Of a stretch of DNA of 64,000 nucleotides, positions 17,374-25,375 are shown piece after piece. Made by a program: the position numbers and the translations under genes. Each line of letters begins with the position of its first letter. Positions within the stretch are counted from its first letter, which is position 1. Where the stretch lies: assembly GCF_002483205.1 (NCBI RefSeq), contig NZ_DLHM01000005.1, forward strand, positions 62,001-126,000, read 5' to 3'. The notes beneath the pieces are model-generated. The model saw nothing but the letters and a program-made list of their open reading frames with translations, did not search any database and was not told where the DNA came from. The DNA comes from Flavihumibacter sp. UBA7668 (lineage in GTDB: Bacteria; Bacteroidota; Bacteroidia; Chitinophagales; Chitinophagaceae).

Positions 17374-18857
17374 TATAATTCCTTTCTGAGTCGCGCAACC
17401 GGGATATTTAGCTGTTCCCGGTATTTTGCTACCGTTCTGCGTGCAATGTTATAACCTTTTTCCTGTAATAATTCGGTTAATCGTTCATCGCTCAGGGGTT
17501 TGCGTTTGTGTTCACCTTCTACCAGATTACTGAGGATTTTTTTAACCTCACGGGTACTTACTTCTTCTCCGCTATCCGTACTTAGACTTTCGCTGAAGAA
17601 GAATTTCAGCCGATAGGTTCCGAATTCGGTTTGTACAAATTTGCTGTTGGCAACCCGGCTAACAGTAGAGATATCCAAACCGGTGCGTTCGGCGATATCT
17701 TTCAGGATCATTGGACGCATGGTTGTTTCATCGCCCGTCAGAAAAAATTCATATTGGTAATCCAGAATGGTTTGCATCGTCATCATCAGGGTTTGCTGAC
17801 GTTGTTTGATGGCATCAATAAACCATTTGGCCGCATCAATTTTTTGTTTGATAAACATCACAGCCTCTTTCTGACGCTTGTCTTTTTTGGTTCCGCGATC
17901 GTATTCCTTCAGCATGTCGCGATAACCTTCACTGATTCTCAGATCGGGTGCATTTTTGCTGTTCAGGGTAATTTCAAGTTTGCCGCCTGTATTGTAAATG
18001 AAGAAATCGGGCACTACATAACTTTCTGCTTTATTTACTTCACCCACATTTCCACCGGGTTTTGGACTCAGCCGGATAATTTGCTGGATGATGAGTTTGA
18101 GTTCTTCATCATCGATATTGAGTCCACGCTGAATTTTATCGTAGTGTTTTTTGGTAAACTCATCGAAATAATTGGAAAGGATTTCAATAGCGCCATGTAC
18201 GGCGGAGCCTTCATTTTTTTTACGTTCCAGTTGCAGCAGCAGGCATTCCTGAAGGTTGCGGGCAGCTACGCCAGCCGGATCAAAATGCTGGATAAGCAGG
18301 ATTAATTCTTCTATTTCCTCTTCCGTGGCATCAATATTCTGGCGAAAGGCCAGATCATCCTGGATGGAGGCTGATTCTCTTCGGAGATAGCCGTCATCAT
18401 CGATGCTGCCTACAATTTGTTCTGCAATTTTTCGCTTGCGATCGTCCAGAGTCAGCATGCCGAGCTGGTCAGCCAGCATATCATGAAGCGATGATTCAAT
18501 TTTAAATGGGGTAACCTGCTTGTCGTCTAATTCAGGATAATTATCATCCCGGAGCCGGTAATCGCCGATATCATCATCACCTTCCGAAACATATTCACTG
18601 ATATCAATATTATCATATTCTTCTTCAGACCCTTCTGATTCAAACTCTTCTTCGGTTGATTCGAATTCATCTCTGGGCTCTTCGAAATTATCATCGTCCA
18701 TTTCATCGCCCTGTTCCAGTGCCGGGTTCTCTTCCAGTTCTTCCTTGATGCGTTCCTCCAGGTTGGCTGTAGGCACCTGCAGCAGTTTCATCAGCTGAAT
18801 TTGCTGAGGAGAAAGCTTCTGAAGTAGTTTCTGTTGTAAACTTTGTCCTAATGCCAT
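17373..18857 (-). CDS. rpoN: RNA polymerase sigma-54 factor RpoN
   Basis: Sigma-54 directs RNA polymerase to -24/-12 promoters and needs an ATPase activator. The 494 residues show the Gln/Leu-rich region I (QSLQQKLLQKLSPQQIQLMK), a very acidic region II (about 45-110), the core-binding domain (about 120-310), and the C-terminal DNA-binding domain with the RpoN box (ARRTVAKYREQLNI). No activator with an AAA+ domain lies in this window. The acidic linker is typical for Bacteroidota RpoN. It leads a two-gene unit with the PAP2-like protein. Confidence 0.97.
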   Translation of the reverse strand: MALGQSLQQKLLQKLSPQQIQLMKLLQVPTANLEERIKEELEENPALEQGDEMDDDNFEEPRDEFESTEEEFESEGSEEEYDNIDISEYVSEGDDDIGDYRLRDDNYPELDDKQVTPFKIESSLHDMLADQLGMLTLDDRKRKIAEQIVGSIDDDGYLRRESASIQDDLAFRQNIDATEEEIEELILLIQHFDPAGVAARNLQECLLLQLERKKNEGSAVHGAIEILSNYFDEFTKKHYDKIQRGLNIDDEELKLIIQQIIRLSPKPGGNVGEVNKAESYVVPDFFIYNTGGKLEITLNSKNAPDLRISEGYRDMLKEYDRGTKKDKRQKEAVMFIKQKIDAAKWFIDAIKQRQQTLMMTMQTILDYQYEFFLTGDETTMRPMILKDIAERTGLDISTVSRVANSKFVQTEFGTYRLKFFFSESLSTDSGEEVSTREVKKILSNLVEGEHKRKPLSDERLTELLQEKGYNIARRTVAKYREQLNIPVARLRKEL

Positions 18858-18948
18858 TCGTTATGTTCAGGGTTTATGCGCCTTTTTTTGAAAAGTCGCG
18901 CTATCCACAAAAATCAGGCCGTAAATTACGTAATTAGTTGCAGCACTT

Positions 18949-19341
18949 GTGAAAGGAATCCTTAAAATAATGATAATGCTCTTTATAGGGATGTCAGGAT
19001 ATACTGCGAAAGCCCAACAGGAGAAGCTTTTGCCGGTTTTAAAAAATTATGGCAGAATAGCTGTTCCAAGTCTTCAATCGGTGATGGAAATCAAAAAAAC
19101 TCCTGATTTAAGGGGGTTCAAACAGCTGGATTTAACACATTGGCGGGGGGCTGGAATAATAGTACATGCACCGCCACGAGCTGTTTTTCTTCCGAATAAT
19201 GTCCGGCTTGCGCCTGATTTTATTCTTCAGCAATGGGGGATTATATGTGTTGGGGAATATAGGTTCGAAAAAAAAACCGGGCTTCCGCTCCGGTTTCGAT
19301 TAGGTTCACTGGATTATGTAAATCGCCTGGAAGGCAAATAG
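18949..19341 (+). CDS. small secreted protein of unknown function
   Basis: The 130-residue product has an N-terminal signal peptide (GILKIMIMLFIGMSGYTAKAQ) and then a basic, compact domain without a family I recognise. The start is a GTG at 18949; no upstream ATG is in frame. It is divergent from rpoN and its stop nearly touches the convergent glycosidase gene, with only a single base between the two stop codons. The GLRFRLGSLDYVNRLEGK-like end is rich in basic and aromatic residues. The signal peptide and codon use make it likely real. Confidence 0.6.
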   Translation: MKGILKIMIMLFIGMSGYTAKAQQEKLLPVLKNYGRIAVPSLQSVMEIKKTPDLRGFKQLDLTHWRGAGIIVHAPPRAVFLPNNVRLAPDFILQQWGIICVGEYRFEKKTGLPLRFRLGSLDYVNRLEGK

Positions 19342-19342
19342 C

Positions 19343-20614
19343 TCAATAGTTTAGAAATCCGGGATTGGGCGCAATCCATTCCATGGATGGGATGGTGGCG
19401 GGCTGGCGATAATAATTGGTACGCAGACTATCATTCCAGCCATTCGGATTTTTCTCAAAACTTTTACTGCTGAAATAAATTACACCGTGCATATTTGGGG
19501 TGTTGCGCACCGCCTGGATCATTTTCGGCAACTGGTTGGGGTCTTTCCAGGCGGAATTGGACCCGGCCCGGTAAATTCCCAGGCCGATATAACAATGTTT
19601 GCCATAGGTATTTTTGCTCCACCAGTCAAGCAGTACTTCAAAGGGGGCTGCTTTATGACCGAATTCCCAATACAGTTGGGGGGCAACATAATCGATCCAG
19701 TCTTTCTCCAGCCATAAAAGAATATCCGCATAGAGGTCGTCATAATTGGTTTGTCCGGCTTTGGTAGCACTGCCTCGAGGATCCTGATCAGCGTTTCTCC
19801 ACACACCAAAAGGAGAAATCCCAAATTTTACCCAGGGTTTTTCGGCTTTGATGGTGATGGACAGATGGCGAATAATGGAATCTACATTGCTTCTTCTCCA
19901 GGCATCGCGCGACATCCCTTCTCCGAAAACTTTAAAAGTTTTGTAATCAGGAAATTCTTTACCGGCAATGCGATAGGGGTAAAAATAGTCGTCAAAATGG
20001 ACGCCATCTATCGGGTAACGCTTTACAAGATCGCGCACGATGTTTACCACAAACTGCTGTGCGTTTTTATTTCCCGGGTCAAAGTATTTTTTATCACCAT
20101 AGGTTAGGAACCAGTCGGGGAAACGACGGGTAATATGATCCTGCGCGGTGATGGTGCTTTTTATATTAAATACGGCGCGATAGGGATTTAACCAGGCATG
20201 GAATTCCATTCCTCTTTTATGGGCTTCAGCAATCATGAATTGGAGGGGATCATAAAAAGGAACAGGAGGCTGACCCTGTTTTCCGGTAAGCCATTCGCTC
20301 CAGGGTTCATAGGAAGAGGGGTAAAGTGCATCGGCTGCCGGACGAACCTGTACAATAACTGCATTTAATCCGTTTTTTTGGTGCAGGTCCAGCAGTTGAA
20401 TATATTCTTCCCGCTGTTTTTCCGGATTGATATTTCCTTTGGTAGGCCAATCAATATTCGCAACAGTGGCGATCCAGGCAGCTCTGAATTCCCGGGTTCC
20501 TGAATTATTACTTTCCGAGGGAGGGGGAATTGGTGCTGCAGGTTGCTGTGCATTGATAAAAATGGGAGCCAATAGGATTGCTATTGCCAATAGCAAGGAG
20601 TTGTTTAACTGCAT
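19343..20614 (-). CDS. family 10-like glycosyl hydrolase (GHL10, DUF187)
   Basis: The protein has a signal peptide (LLLAIAILLAPIFINAQQ) and then a TIM-barrel domain typical of GHL10 proteins. It starts with EFRAAWIATVANIDWP and includes HAWLNPYR, DGVHFDDYFYPY and VDYVAPQLYWE. The aspartates in HFDDYF and nearby acidic residues are the likely catalytic site. Relatives such as E. coli YngK/DigH cleave glycans of denuded peptidoglycan. It probably acts in the periplasm or at the surface. It lies 14 bases behind the marR-like gene and is likely co-transcribed with it. Confidence 0.9.
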   Translation of the reverse strand: MQLNNSLLLAIAILLAPIFINAQQPAAPIPPPSESNNSGTREFRAAWIATVANIDWPTKGNINPEKQREEYIQLLDLHQKNGLNAVIVQVRPAADALYPSSYEPWSEWLTGKQGQPPVPFYDPLQFMIAEAHKRGMEFHAWLNPYRAVFNIKSTITAQDHITRRFPDWFLTYGDKKYFDPGNKNAQQFVVNIVRDLVKRYPIDGVHFDDYFYPYRIAGKEFPDYKTFKVFGEGMSRDAWRRSNVDSIIRHLSITIKAEKPWVKFGISPFGVWRNADQDPRGSATKAGQTNYDDLYADILLWLEKDWIDYVAPQLYWEFGHKAAPFEVLLDWWSKNTYGKHCYIGLGIYRAGSNSAWKDPNQLPKMIQAVRNTPNMHGVIYFSSKSFEKNPNGWNDSLRTNYYRQPATIPSMEWIAPNPGFLNY

Positions 20615-20628
20615 GATATATTTTTCGG

Positions 20629-21084
20629 TTAATCCTGACTGTTGCGGAGCTTATCGAGTAGCTTATTTAATTCAACAGCCTCTTTTTCATTGAGATTTTG
20701 AAGCAGGCTTTCCCAGTCGCTTTCATGGGTATCCATTTCTGCCAGTAATGCCTGTCCTTTTTCTGAGATAGTTACGTCCACCAGTCTGCGGTCAGAGCTA
20801 CAAACGACTTTGGAAACCAGTTCTTTTTTTACCAGGCGGTCTACGATTCTGGAGGTATCGCTCATTTTATCGAGCATTCGTTGTCTGATTTGCAGGGTGC
20901 TGAGCGGTTCTCCGGCGCCGCGCAGAATCCGGAGTATATTGAATTGCTGGGTAGTAAGATCGTATTGGTCCAGGTGCTTACGGGTATTTTCCATCAACCA
21001 GTTATAGGAATAAATCAGGTTAATCATAGCTTTTTGATGTTCATTCCTGAATTTCCGTTGATTGATGTCTTTATTAATACTCAT
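20629..21084 (-). CDS. MarR family transcriptional regulator
   Basis: The 151-residue protein has the winged helix-turn-helix of MarR regulators: YDLTTQQFNILRILRG, then QRMLDKMSDTSRIVDRLVKKEL and the wing region SSDRRLVDVTISEKG. The C-terminal helices form the dimer interface. It precedes the GHL10 gene in the same orientation and may regulate that gene and itself. The inducing ligand is unknown. Confidence 0.9.
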   Translation of the reverse strand: MSINKDINQRKFRNEHQKAMINLIYSYNWLMENTRKHLDQYDLTTQQFNILRILRGAGEPLSTLQIRQRMLDKMSDTSRIVDRLVKKELVSKVVCSSDRRLVDVTISEKGQALLAEMDTHESDWESLLQNLNEKEAVELNKLLDKLRNSQD

Positions 21085-21141
21085 AACAGATATGTTCAGT
21101 TTTAAAATTACAGTAAAATGAAATAAGTGATTTTCTAATCC

Positions 21142-22167
21142 TTATCCCCATACTCTGGTGCCTTCCGAACAGTTGGCGCAAATATCGATATTAGCCCGGC
21201 TTTTCAGCAATCCGGATCGGAATTTCTGATAGTTGGCGTCCTTCCAGATTTCATGGAAGGAGGCTTTTTTTAAATCTCCGAGCCGATGTTGTGCATCCTT
21301 ATCAAAACAGCAGGGTACAACCAGGCCATCCCAGGTGATGACAGTTGCATGCCAGGCCCTCCAGCAATGATTCAGTAATTGATTGTTGAATGCATAGTTG
21401 CCGGATTTGTCTTTTTTATAACGACTGTATTTTTCGTTGGTTGGAATGAGTTGATTGGGATCATTGGCATAATCATATACCTGGGCTGTTTTCAGCCAGA
21501 GCGCATCTACTCCGATTTCTGCGGCAAGTGCTTTGGCATCTTCGATCTGGTGTTCATTTGGTTTTACCACCAGAAATTGAAACACTACAAATGGTTTGTT
21601 GCTACCCAGTTCTTTTTTTGCTTTTACAATATTGCGGGTTCCTTCCAGTACTTTTTCAAGTTTCCCTCCCACCCGGTATTGCTGATAAACCTCCTGAGAG
21701 GTTCCATCGATTGAGATTATCAGTCGGTCCAGACCACTCTCAACGGTTTTTTTGGCATTTGCTTCCGTGAGATAATGTGCGTTGGTGGAGGTAGCGGTAT
21801 AAATTCCTTTATTGGAGGCATATTTGACCATCTCGAGGAATTCAGGGTTCAGATAGGGTTCGCCCTGAAAATAAAAGACCAGGTAGAACAGGTCTTTATA
21901 AAGCTGATCGATGGTATTTCGGAAAAAATTGCTCTGCAGCATGCCGGTTGGACGGGTAAATGCCCGAAGGCCACTGGGGCATTCAGGGCAGCGCAGATTG
22001 CAGGAGGTGGTCGGCTCTACGCTAATGGAGATAGGTACGCCCCATTGTACGGCTTTCCCGCTGTATTTGCTCAGGTAATAGCTGCTCAGCACTTTCACAG
22101 CATTCCATGCCCTGCGAACTGTCATCTTTCTGGCCAGGTTCAATGAATCTCGAAAATTAAACGGCAT
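21142..22167 (-). CDS. radical SAM/SPASM domain protein
   Basis: The 341-residue protein has the radical SAM cluster motif CxxxCxxC at Cys56, Cys60 and Cys63 (TTSCNLRCPECPSG) and a TIM-barrel half. The C-terminal SPASM-type segment holds further cysteines (VPCCFDKDAQHRLGDL and DICANCSEG). It will cleave S-adenosylmethionine and perform radical chemistry on an unknown substrate, possibly a peptide, sugar or lipid. No peptide precursor gene is visible next to it. The frame is open to 22332, but the ATG at 22167 is the first that leaves the palindromic repeat cluster (22180-22255) outside the gene. Confidence 0.87.
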   Translation of the reverse strand: MPFNFRDSLNLARKMTVRRAWNAVKVLSSYYLSKYSGKAVQWGVPISISVEPTTSCNLRCPECPSGLRAFTRPTGMLQSNFFRNTIDQLYKDLFYLVFYFQGEPYLNPEFLEMVKYASNKGIYTATSTNAHYLTEANAKKTVESGLDRLIISIDGTSQEVYQQYRVGGKLEKVLEGTRNIVKAKKELGSNKPFVVFQFLVVKPNEHQIEDAKALAAEIGVDALWLKTAQVYDYANDPNQLIPTNEKYSRYKKDKSGNYAFNNQLLNHCWRAWHATVITWDGLVVPCCFDKDAQHRLGDLKKASFHEIWKDANYQKFRSGLLKSRANIDICANCSEGTRVWG

Positions 22168-22179
22168 CCTCCAAAGATA

Positions 22180-22255
22180 CACCCGTCGGGTAAACCCGAC
22201 GGGTGATTTTAATTTACCCGACCGGTGCCACCGGTCGGGTGGCACCCGGCGGGTG
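22180..22255. repeat. cluster of three REP-like palindromes
   Basis: CACCCGTCGGGT (22180-22191) and ACCCGACGGGTG (22194-22205) form a perfect 12-bp inverted pair with a 2-base loop. ACCCGACCGGTG (22216-22227) and CACCGGTCGGGT (22229-22240) form a second with a 1-base loop. A shorter one, CACCCGGCGGGTG, follows at 22243-22255. The cluster fills the gap between the divergent radical SAM and GH25 genes. Confidence 0.85.
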
Positions 22256-22266
22256 AGGGAAATGCC

Positions 22267-22274
22267 TATTTTTG
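22267..22274 (+). promoter_or_regulatory. -7 box immediately before the GH25 start codon
   Basis: TATTTTTG matches TAnnTTTG exactly and ends six bases before the ATG at 22281. If used, transcription would start at or next to the ATG, giving a leaderless message. No -33 element is visible upstream, because that area is palindrome. Confidence 0.4.
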
Positions 22275-22280
22275 CGCGCG

Positions 22281-23048
22281 ATGGCAAAGAAGAAAATGGG
22301 CCGGGAACCCGGACCGAAATATTTACTGGCAATATTGGCGATTGGATTAATTGGATTCCTGGGGTGGTGGTGGTTTACCAGCAGCGAACCGGATTTCGAA
22401 CATTATGAAGATTTTGGAATCGAGATTCCCACCAATTTTCAGATTCATGGGATTGATGTATCGAAATACCAGCAGCGGATTAACTGGGAGGCGGTAAAAG
22501 CAATGCGGGCAGAGGATATCAAAATAGGCTTTGTATTTATAAAGGCTACAGAAGGATTGGGAAATATGGATCAGCAGTTTCGGCGTAATTGGGAAAATGC
22601 CGGAGAAGTTAGGATGCCAAGAGGAGCCTATCATTTTTTTTTAGCTCCCAAAAGTGGAGCCGAGCAGGCGGAGAATTTTATCCGCCGGGTGGAATTGGAG
22701 AAAGGAGATCTTCCTCCGGTGCTGGATGTTGAACAAACCTATGGGGTGTCAGGCGCCAAATTACGGGCTGGTGTAAAAGCATTTTTGGATCGTGTGGAGG
22801 CTCATTATGGAGTAAAACCCATCATCTATACCAATGTGGATTTTTACAATCGTCACCTGAAAGATGAGTTTGATGAGTATCCTTTATGGGTGGCACATTA
22901 TCTGCAAAAGGATCGGCCAAGAATTGCTCGCAACTGGGCTTTCTGGCAATACAGCGAAACCGGACGGGTTACAGGGATTCGCGGTAAGGTTGATTTTAAT
23001 GTATTCAATGGCGATTCAACAGATTTTCGCGACCTGTTGATAGAGTAG
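22281..23048 (+). CDS. membrane-anchored GH25 lysozyme (muramidase)
   Basis: The 255-residue protein has a basic N-terminus and one membrane helix (about 14-32), then a GH25 domain. Conserved acidic residues are Asp59 (GIDVSKYQ), Glu91 (IKATEG), Asp149 and Glu151 (VLDVEQTYG), followed by PIIYTN, LWVAHY and WAFWQYSETGRVTGI. GH25 enzymes hydrolyse the MurNAc-GlcNAc bond of peptidoglycan. The anchor suggests it works in the periplasm attached to the inner membrane. ATG 22281 is preferred over TTG 22272. The small membrane gene follows after 22 bases. Confidence 0.9.
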   Translation: MAKKKMGREPGPKYLLAILAIGLIGFLGWWWFTSSEPDFEHYEDFGIEIPTNFQIHGIDVSKYQQRINWEAVKAMRAEDIKIGFVFIKATEGLGNMDQQFRRNWENAGEVRMPRGAYHFFLAPKSGAEQAENFIRRVELEKGDLPPVLDVEQTYGVSGAKLRAGVKAFLDRVEAHYGVKPIIYTNVDFYNRHLKDEFDEYPLWVAHYLQKDRPRIARNWAFWQYSETGRVTGIRGKVDFNVFNGDSTDFRDLLIE

Positions 23049-23070
23049 TAGCTTTGAAAAAACTGACTGT

Positions 23071-23289
23071 ATGAGTGAAATGGAAAAAGATGCCCGTGAT
23101 CTGCTGTATAAAACGCTGATGACCCTCTCCATTGGTGCTTTATGGATGTTGTTGAATATGACAATCGGCATTTATGCGGGATGGTTCTTTTTCGAAAACA
23201 GCCCCAAGCTCGGGAACTATATCTGTTATGTGTTTTTTCTGGGAAGCCTGGCCTGGGTCCTGCGGTATTTTTATAAACTGTGGAAGTGA
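23071..23289 (+). CDS. small two-helix membrane protein
   Basis: The 72-residue protein has a short acidic N-terminus and two membrane helices (about 18-39 and 48-68). It resembles no named family that I know. It is probably co-transcribed with the GH25 gene, and its TGA directly abuts the stop of the convergent gene. It may be a partner of the lysozyme or unrelated. Confidence 0.6.
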   Translation: MSEMEKDARDLLYKTLMTLSIGALWMLLNMTIGIYAGWFFFENSPKLGNYICYVFFLGSLAWVLRYFYKLWK

Positions 23290-24855
23290 TTACTCCTCAT
23301 ACCTTCTCTTTCGCTGAGCCTTATATTTTGCATTTATAATTTCGGCCATCGGCTTTTCATACACCTTGCTTTCCACCCAGGAAATAATATCCAGATAGGC
23401 GAAGGCTCTTGTTTCAAAACGGCTTTTTTCGAGGTGTTTGATTTTGTGCAGGAATTTTTCCAGTTCCGGTTTCATTTTCCGGGGAGATACCCCAAAGGAG
23501 TGGCGAATAAAACGAAACATTTCCTCTTCCACAACGGTGAGATTTTTCATTTTCGCCATGAATCGATACACTGATTTAATCAGTGATTCTATAATTTCAT
23601 CATTCCCCAATTCATAGTGAGCCAGCATATGCATGAGACGGGCATAACTTTGCAAATCTATCCGCAGATCAGCCGAAGTATCGTTGATTATTTTTTGTAA
23701 AAAATCGATACAGGTATTGTAGTCACCGCTTCCAAAATATAGCGTTGCAAGTTTGTAATTAAAAACAACAATTCGATGCGGATCCACGTAAAGCGCGTAT
23801 TCATCCAGGTTGGCAATTACAGCATCCACCATTTTGAGTCCCTCTTTGAAGGTGCCAGTCATCAGGTGCCAGTTCAATTTGGCACTGTTGATATATATAC
23901 TGGTATGAATTCTGAAATTGTCGTGCTGCTCAGCAATGGGGGTGTGTGAAAATGCTTCGAATTCCTTCAATACTTTTTCAAACTGCTGGAAATTTCTTAA
24001 GTCGAAATGTGCATTCAGCAGATTGTGCATACCTTTGATATAATGCCCGATTTCGACTTTTTTCATCACTTCATTCTGATCAAAAAGATCCAGCCATTTT
24101 TGTGCATATCGGTAATACATCAGAAAATCCTGACGGATAAACGCATACCAGGTATAACTCTGGTATAAATAAAGCCGTTCATAAAAATCGGTCAGCTGAA
24201 ATGCATCTGAAGGCAATTGCTCTTTAAAGAATTCGCGAATACCAGTTTCATCTTTTTCATTTCTTGCATGTCCGTGTTTGGTATACCACCCATAAAGAAG
24301 GAGAGCAAGGTTGGATAAGCGGGTTACACGGTCTATATGACCACTGATTTCCAGGGCTTCCTGGGTCAGTTTTTCCGTTTTTTCCTGGATACTGCGGGTG
24401 ATATGCAGGGTTTCAATTTTTTTCTCTAAGGATATTACCTGCGCCAGATAATTGAATTTTCCGTTGGCTTTAGCAATTTCCCGGGCTCTTTCCAGAATCT
24501 TGAGGGCCTGGTGTTTCAACCCTTTATTATAAAGGATACGGGCATTGTCCAATTGTTCCGACAATTGAAGTTCGAGGGTGTCTGTGCTTTTTAAATCACG
24601 TAAACTGGCCAGTAACTGCTTGTAAAGATGGGTTTTGGTATTATTCAACTGTGGCTTCTGGATGGATGGCAGTTTTTTTAGCAGAAGTCGCTCATCGTAT
24701 TCAGTTAATTTGTCAAGCGAATCGAATAATTCCACAATTTTCAGGTCCTCTTTTGCCGAGCTGCGCTTGATATATAGTTTGAAATGCCGTTTTTCCGCCT
24801 TGTGAAGAGATTTTATTAATTGAAAAAGAGAGTCGGTAGATCTGTTGGACATCAT
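23290..24855 (-). CDS. large all-helical protein of unknown function
   Basis: The 521-residue product has no signal peptide and no membrane segment. It is rich in Leu, Lys, Glu and aromatic residues arranged as repeated helical pairs (for example QALKILERAREIAKANGKF), suggesting a TPR-like solenoid. The N-terminus begins with SLFQLIKSLHKAEKRHFK. Similar lengthy cytoplasmic proteins occur in many Bacteroidota without assigned function. It starts at one of two adjacent ATG codons. It is a single gene, convergent with the two-helix gene, with a long non-coding region upstream. Confidence 0.75.
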   Translation of the reverse strand: MMSNRSTDSLFQLIKSLHKAEKRHFKLYIKRSSAKEDLKIVELFDSLDKLTEYDERLLLKKLPSIQKPQLNNTKTHLYKQLLASLRDLKSTDTLELQLSEQLDNARILYNKGLKHQALKILERAREIAKANGKFNYLAQVISLEKKIETLHITRSIQEKTEKLTQEALEISGHIDRVTRLSNLALLLYGWYTKHGHARNEKDETGIREFFKEQLPSDAFQLTDFYERLYLYQSYTWYAFIRQDFLMYYRYAQKWLDLFDQNEVMKKVEIGHYIKGMHNLLNAHFDLRNFQQFEKVLKEFEAFSHTPIAEQHDNFRIHTSIYINSAKLNWHLMTGTFKEGLKMVDAVIANLDEYALYVDPHRIVVFNYKLATLYFGSGDYNTCIDFLQKIINDTSADLRIDLQSYARLMHMLAHYELGNDEIIESLIKSVYRFMAKMKNLTVVEEEMFRFIRHSFGVSPRKMKPELEKFLHKIKHLEKSRFETRAFAYLDIISWVESKVYEKPMAEIINAKYKAQRKRRYEE

Positions 24856-25375
24856 TAACTATTTTTCTGCAAATCCTTGCTGGATAAGGGTTTAACTGCA
24901 AAAATATCCTTTTTGGAGTAATAAACCGGTTCAAATTTTGATTTTCAGGAAGAAAATTCCCGAGCTACTTTTACATCATCAAACGGGACAAAAGAAAACG
25001 ACCCGGCTTCACATCGGAAAGCAAAAAAATGAGAAGCAATCGTTAGAGGGAAAAATGGCAAACAATCGTTAGAAGCAAAGCATCGCAGAGGTCGTTATCC
25101 CGAATCCTGAAAAGGAACAAAGAAAAGATTCGAAGATTTTTTTATATGGCAAGCAATCGTTAGAGGTCGACTGTTTCTACAGTGGACCTTCTTTTTTTAT
25201 TTAGCGATGTGAAAATAGGGGACCTATTCCATATAACAAAGAAATTGGTTAAAATTTTTTAACAATCAGTTAATTTATCCCTTCCTTCCGCCTTTTATCA
25301 CGTGAACCCCAGCCTTATATAATTTTTCTCCTTAAACCCGATTTTTTAGGCATATTGTATGTCTAAATAGTTTTC
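24856..25375. other. 520-base intergenic region with repeats, terminator and possible small RNA
   Basis: The region holds no convincing reading frame. CAATCGTTAGA occurs three times, at 25037-25047, 25063-25073 and 25154-25164. Just after the third copy a hairpin of AGGTCGACTGT (25164-25174), loop TTCT and ACAGTGGACCT (25179-25189; one mismatch) is followed by a T-rich stretch. That is a plausible plus-strand terminator for an RNA starting near 24950-25030. The remainder up to 25375 is the AT-rich leader of the metalloprotease gene. An alternative is that the repeats are sites for a regulatory protein. Confidence 0.5.
25164..25200 (+). terminator. hairpin with T-tract inside the 25-kb intergenic region
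   Basis: An 11-bp stem with one mismatch (arms 25164-25174 and 25179-25189) is followed by TCTTTTTTTATTT. No annotated plus-strand gene precedes it within 500 bases, which points to a non-coding transcript or an attenuated leader. Confidence 0.65.

Noticed and set aside
22168..22332. N-terminal extension of the radical SAM gene
   Set aside because: It reads through a palindrome cluster (22180-22255), which would give an unlikely basic Pro-rich peptide.
24856..25375. Intergenic region considered as riboswitch or tRNA-like
   Set aside because: No tRNA cloverleaf or known riboswitch core could be recognised; only repeats and a terminator are supported.
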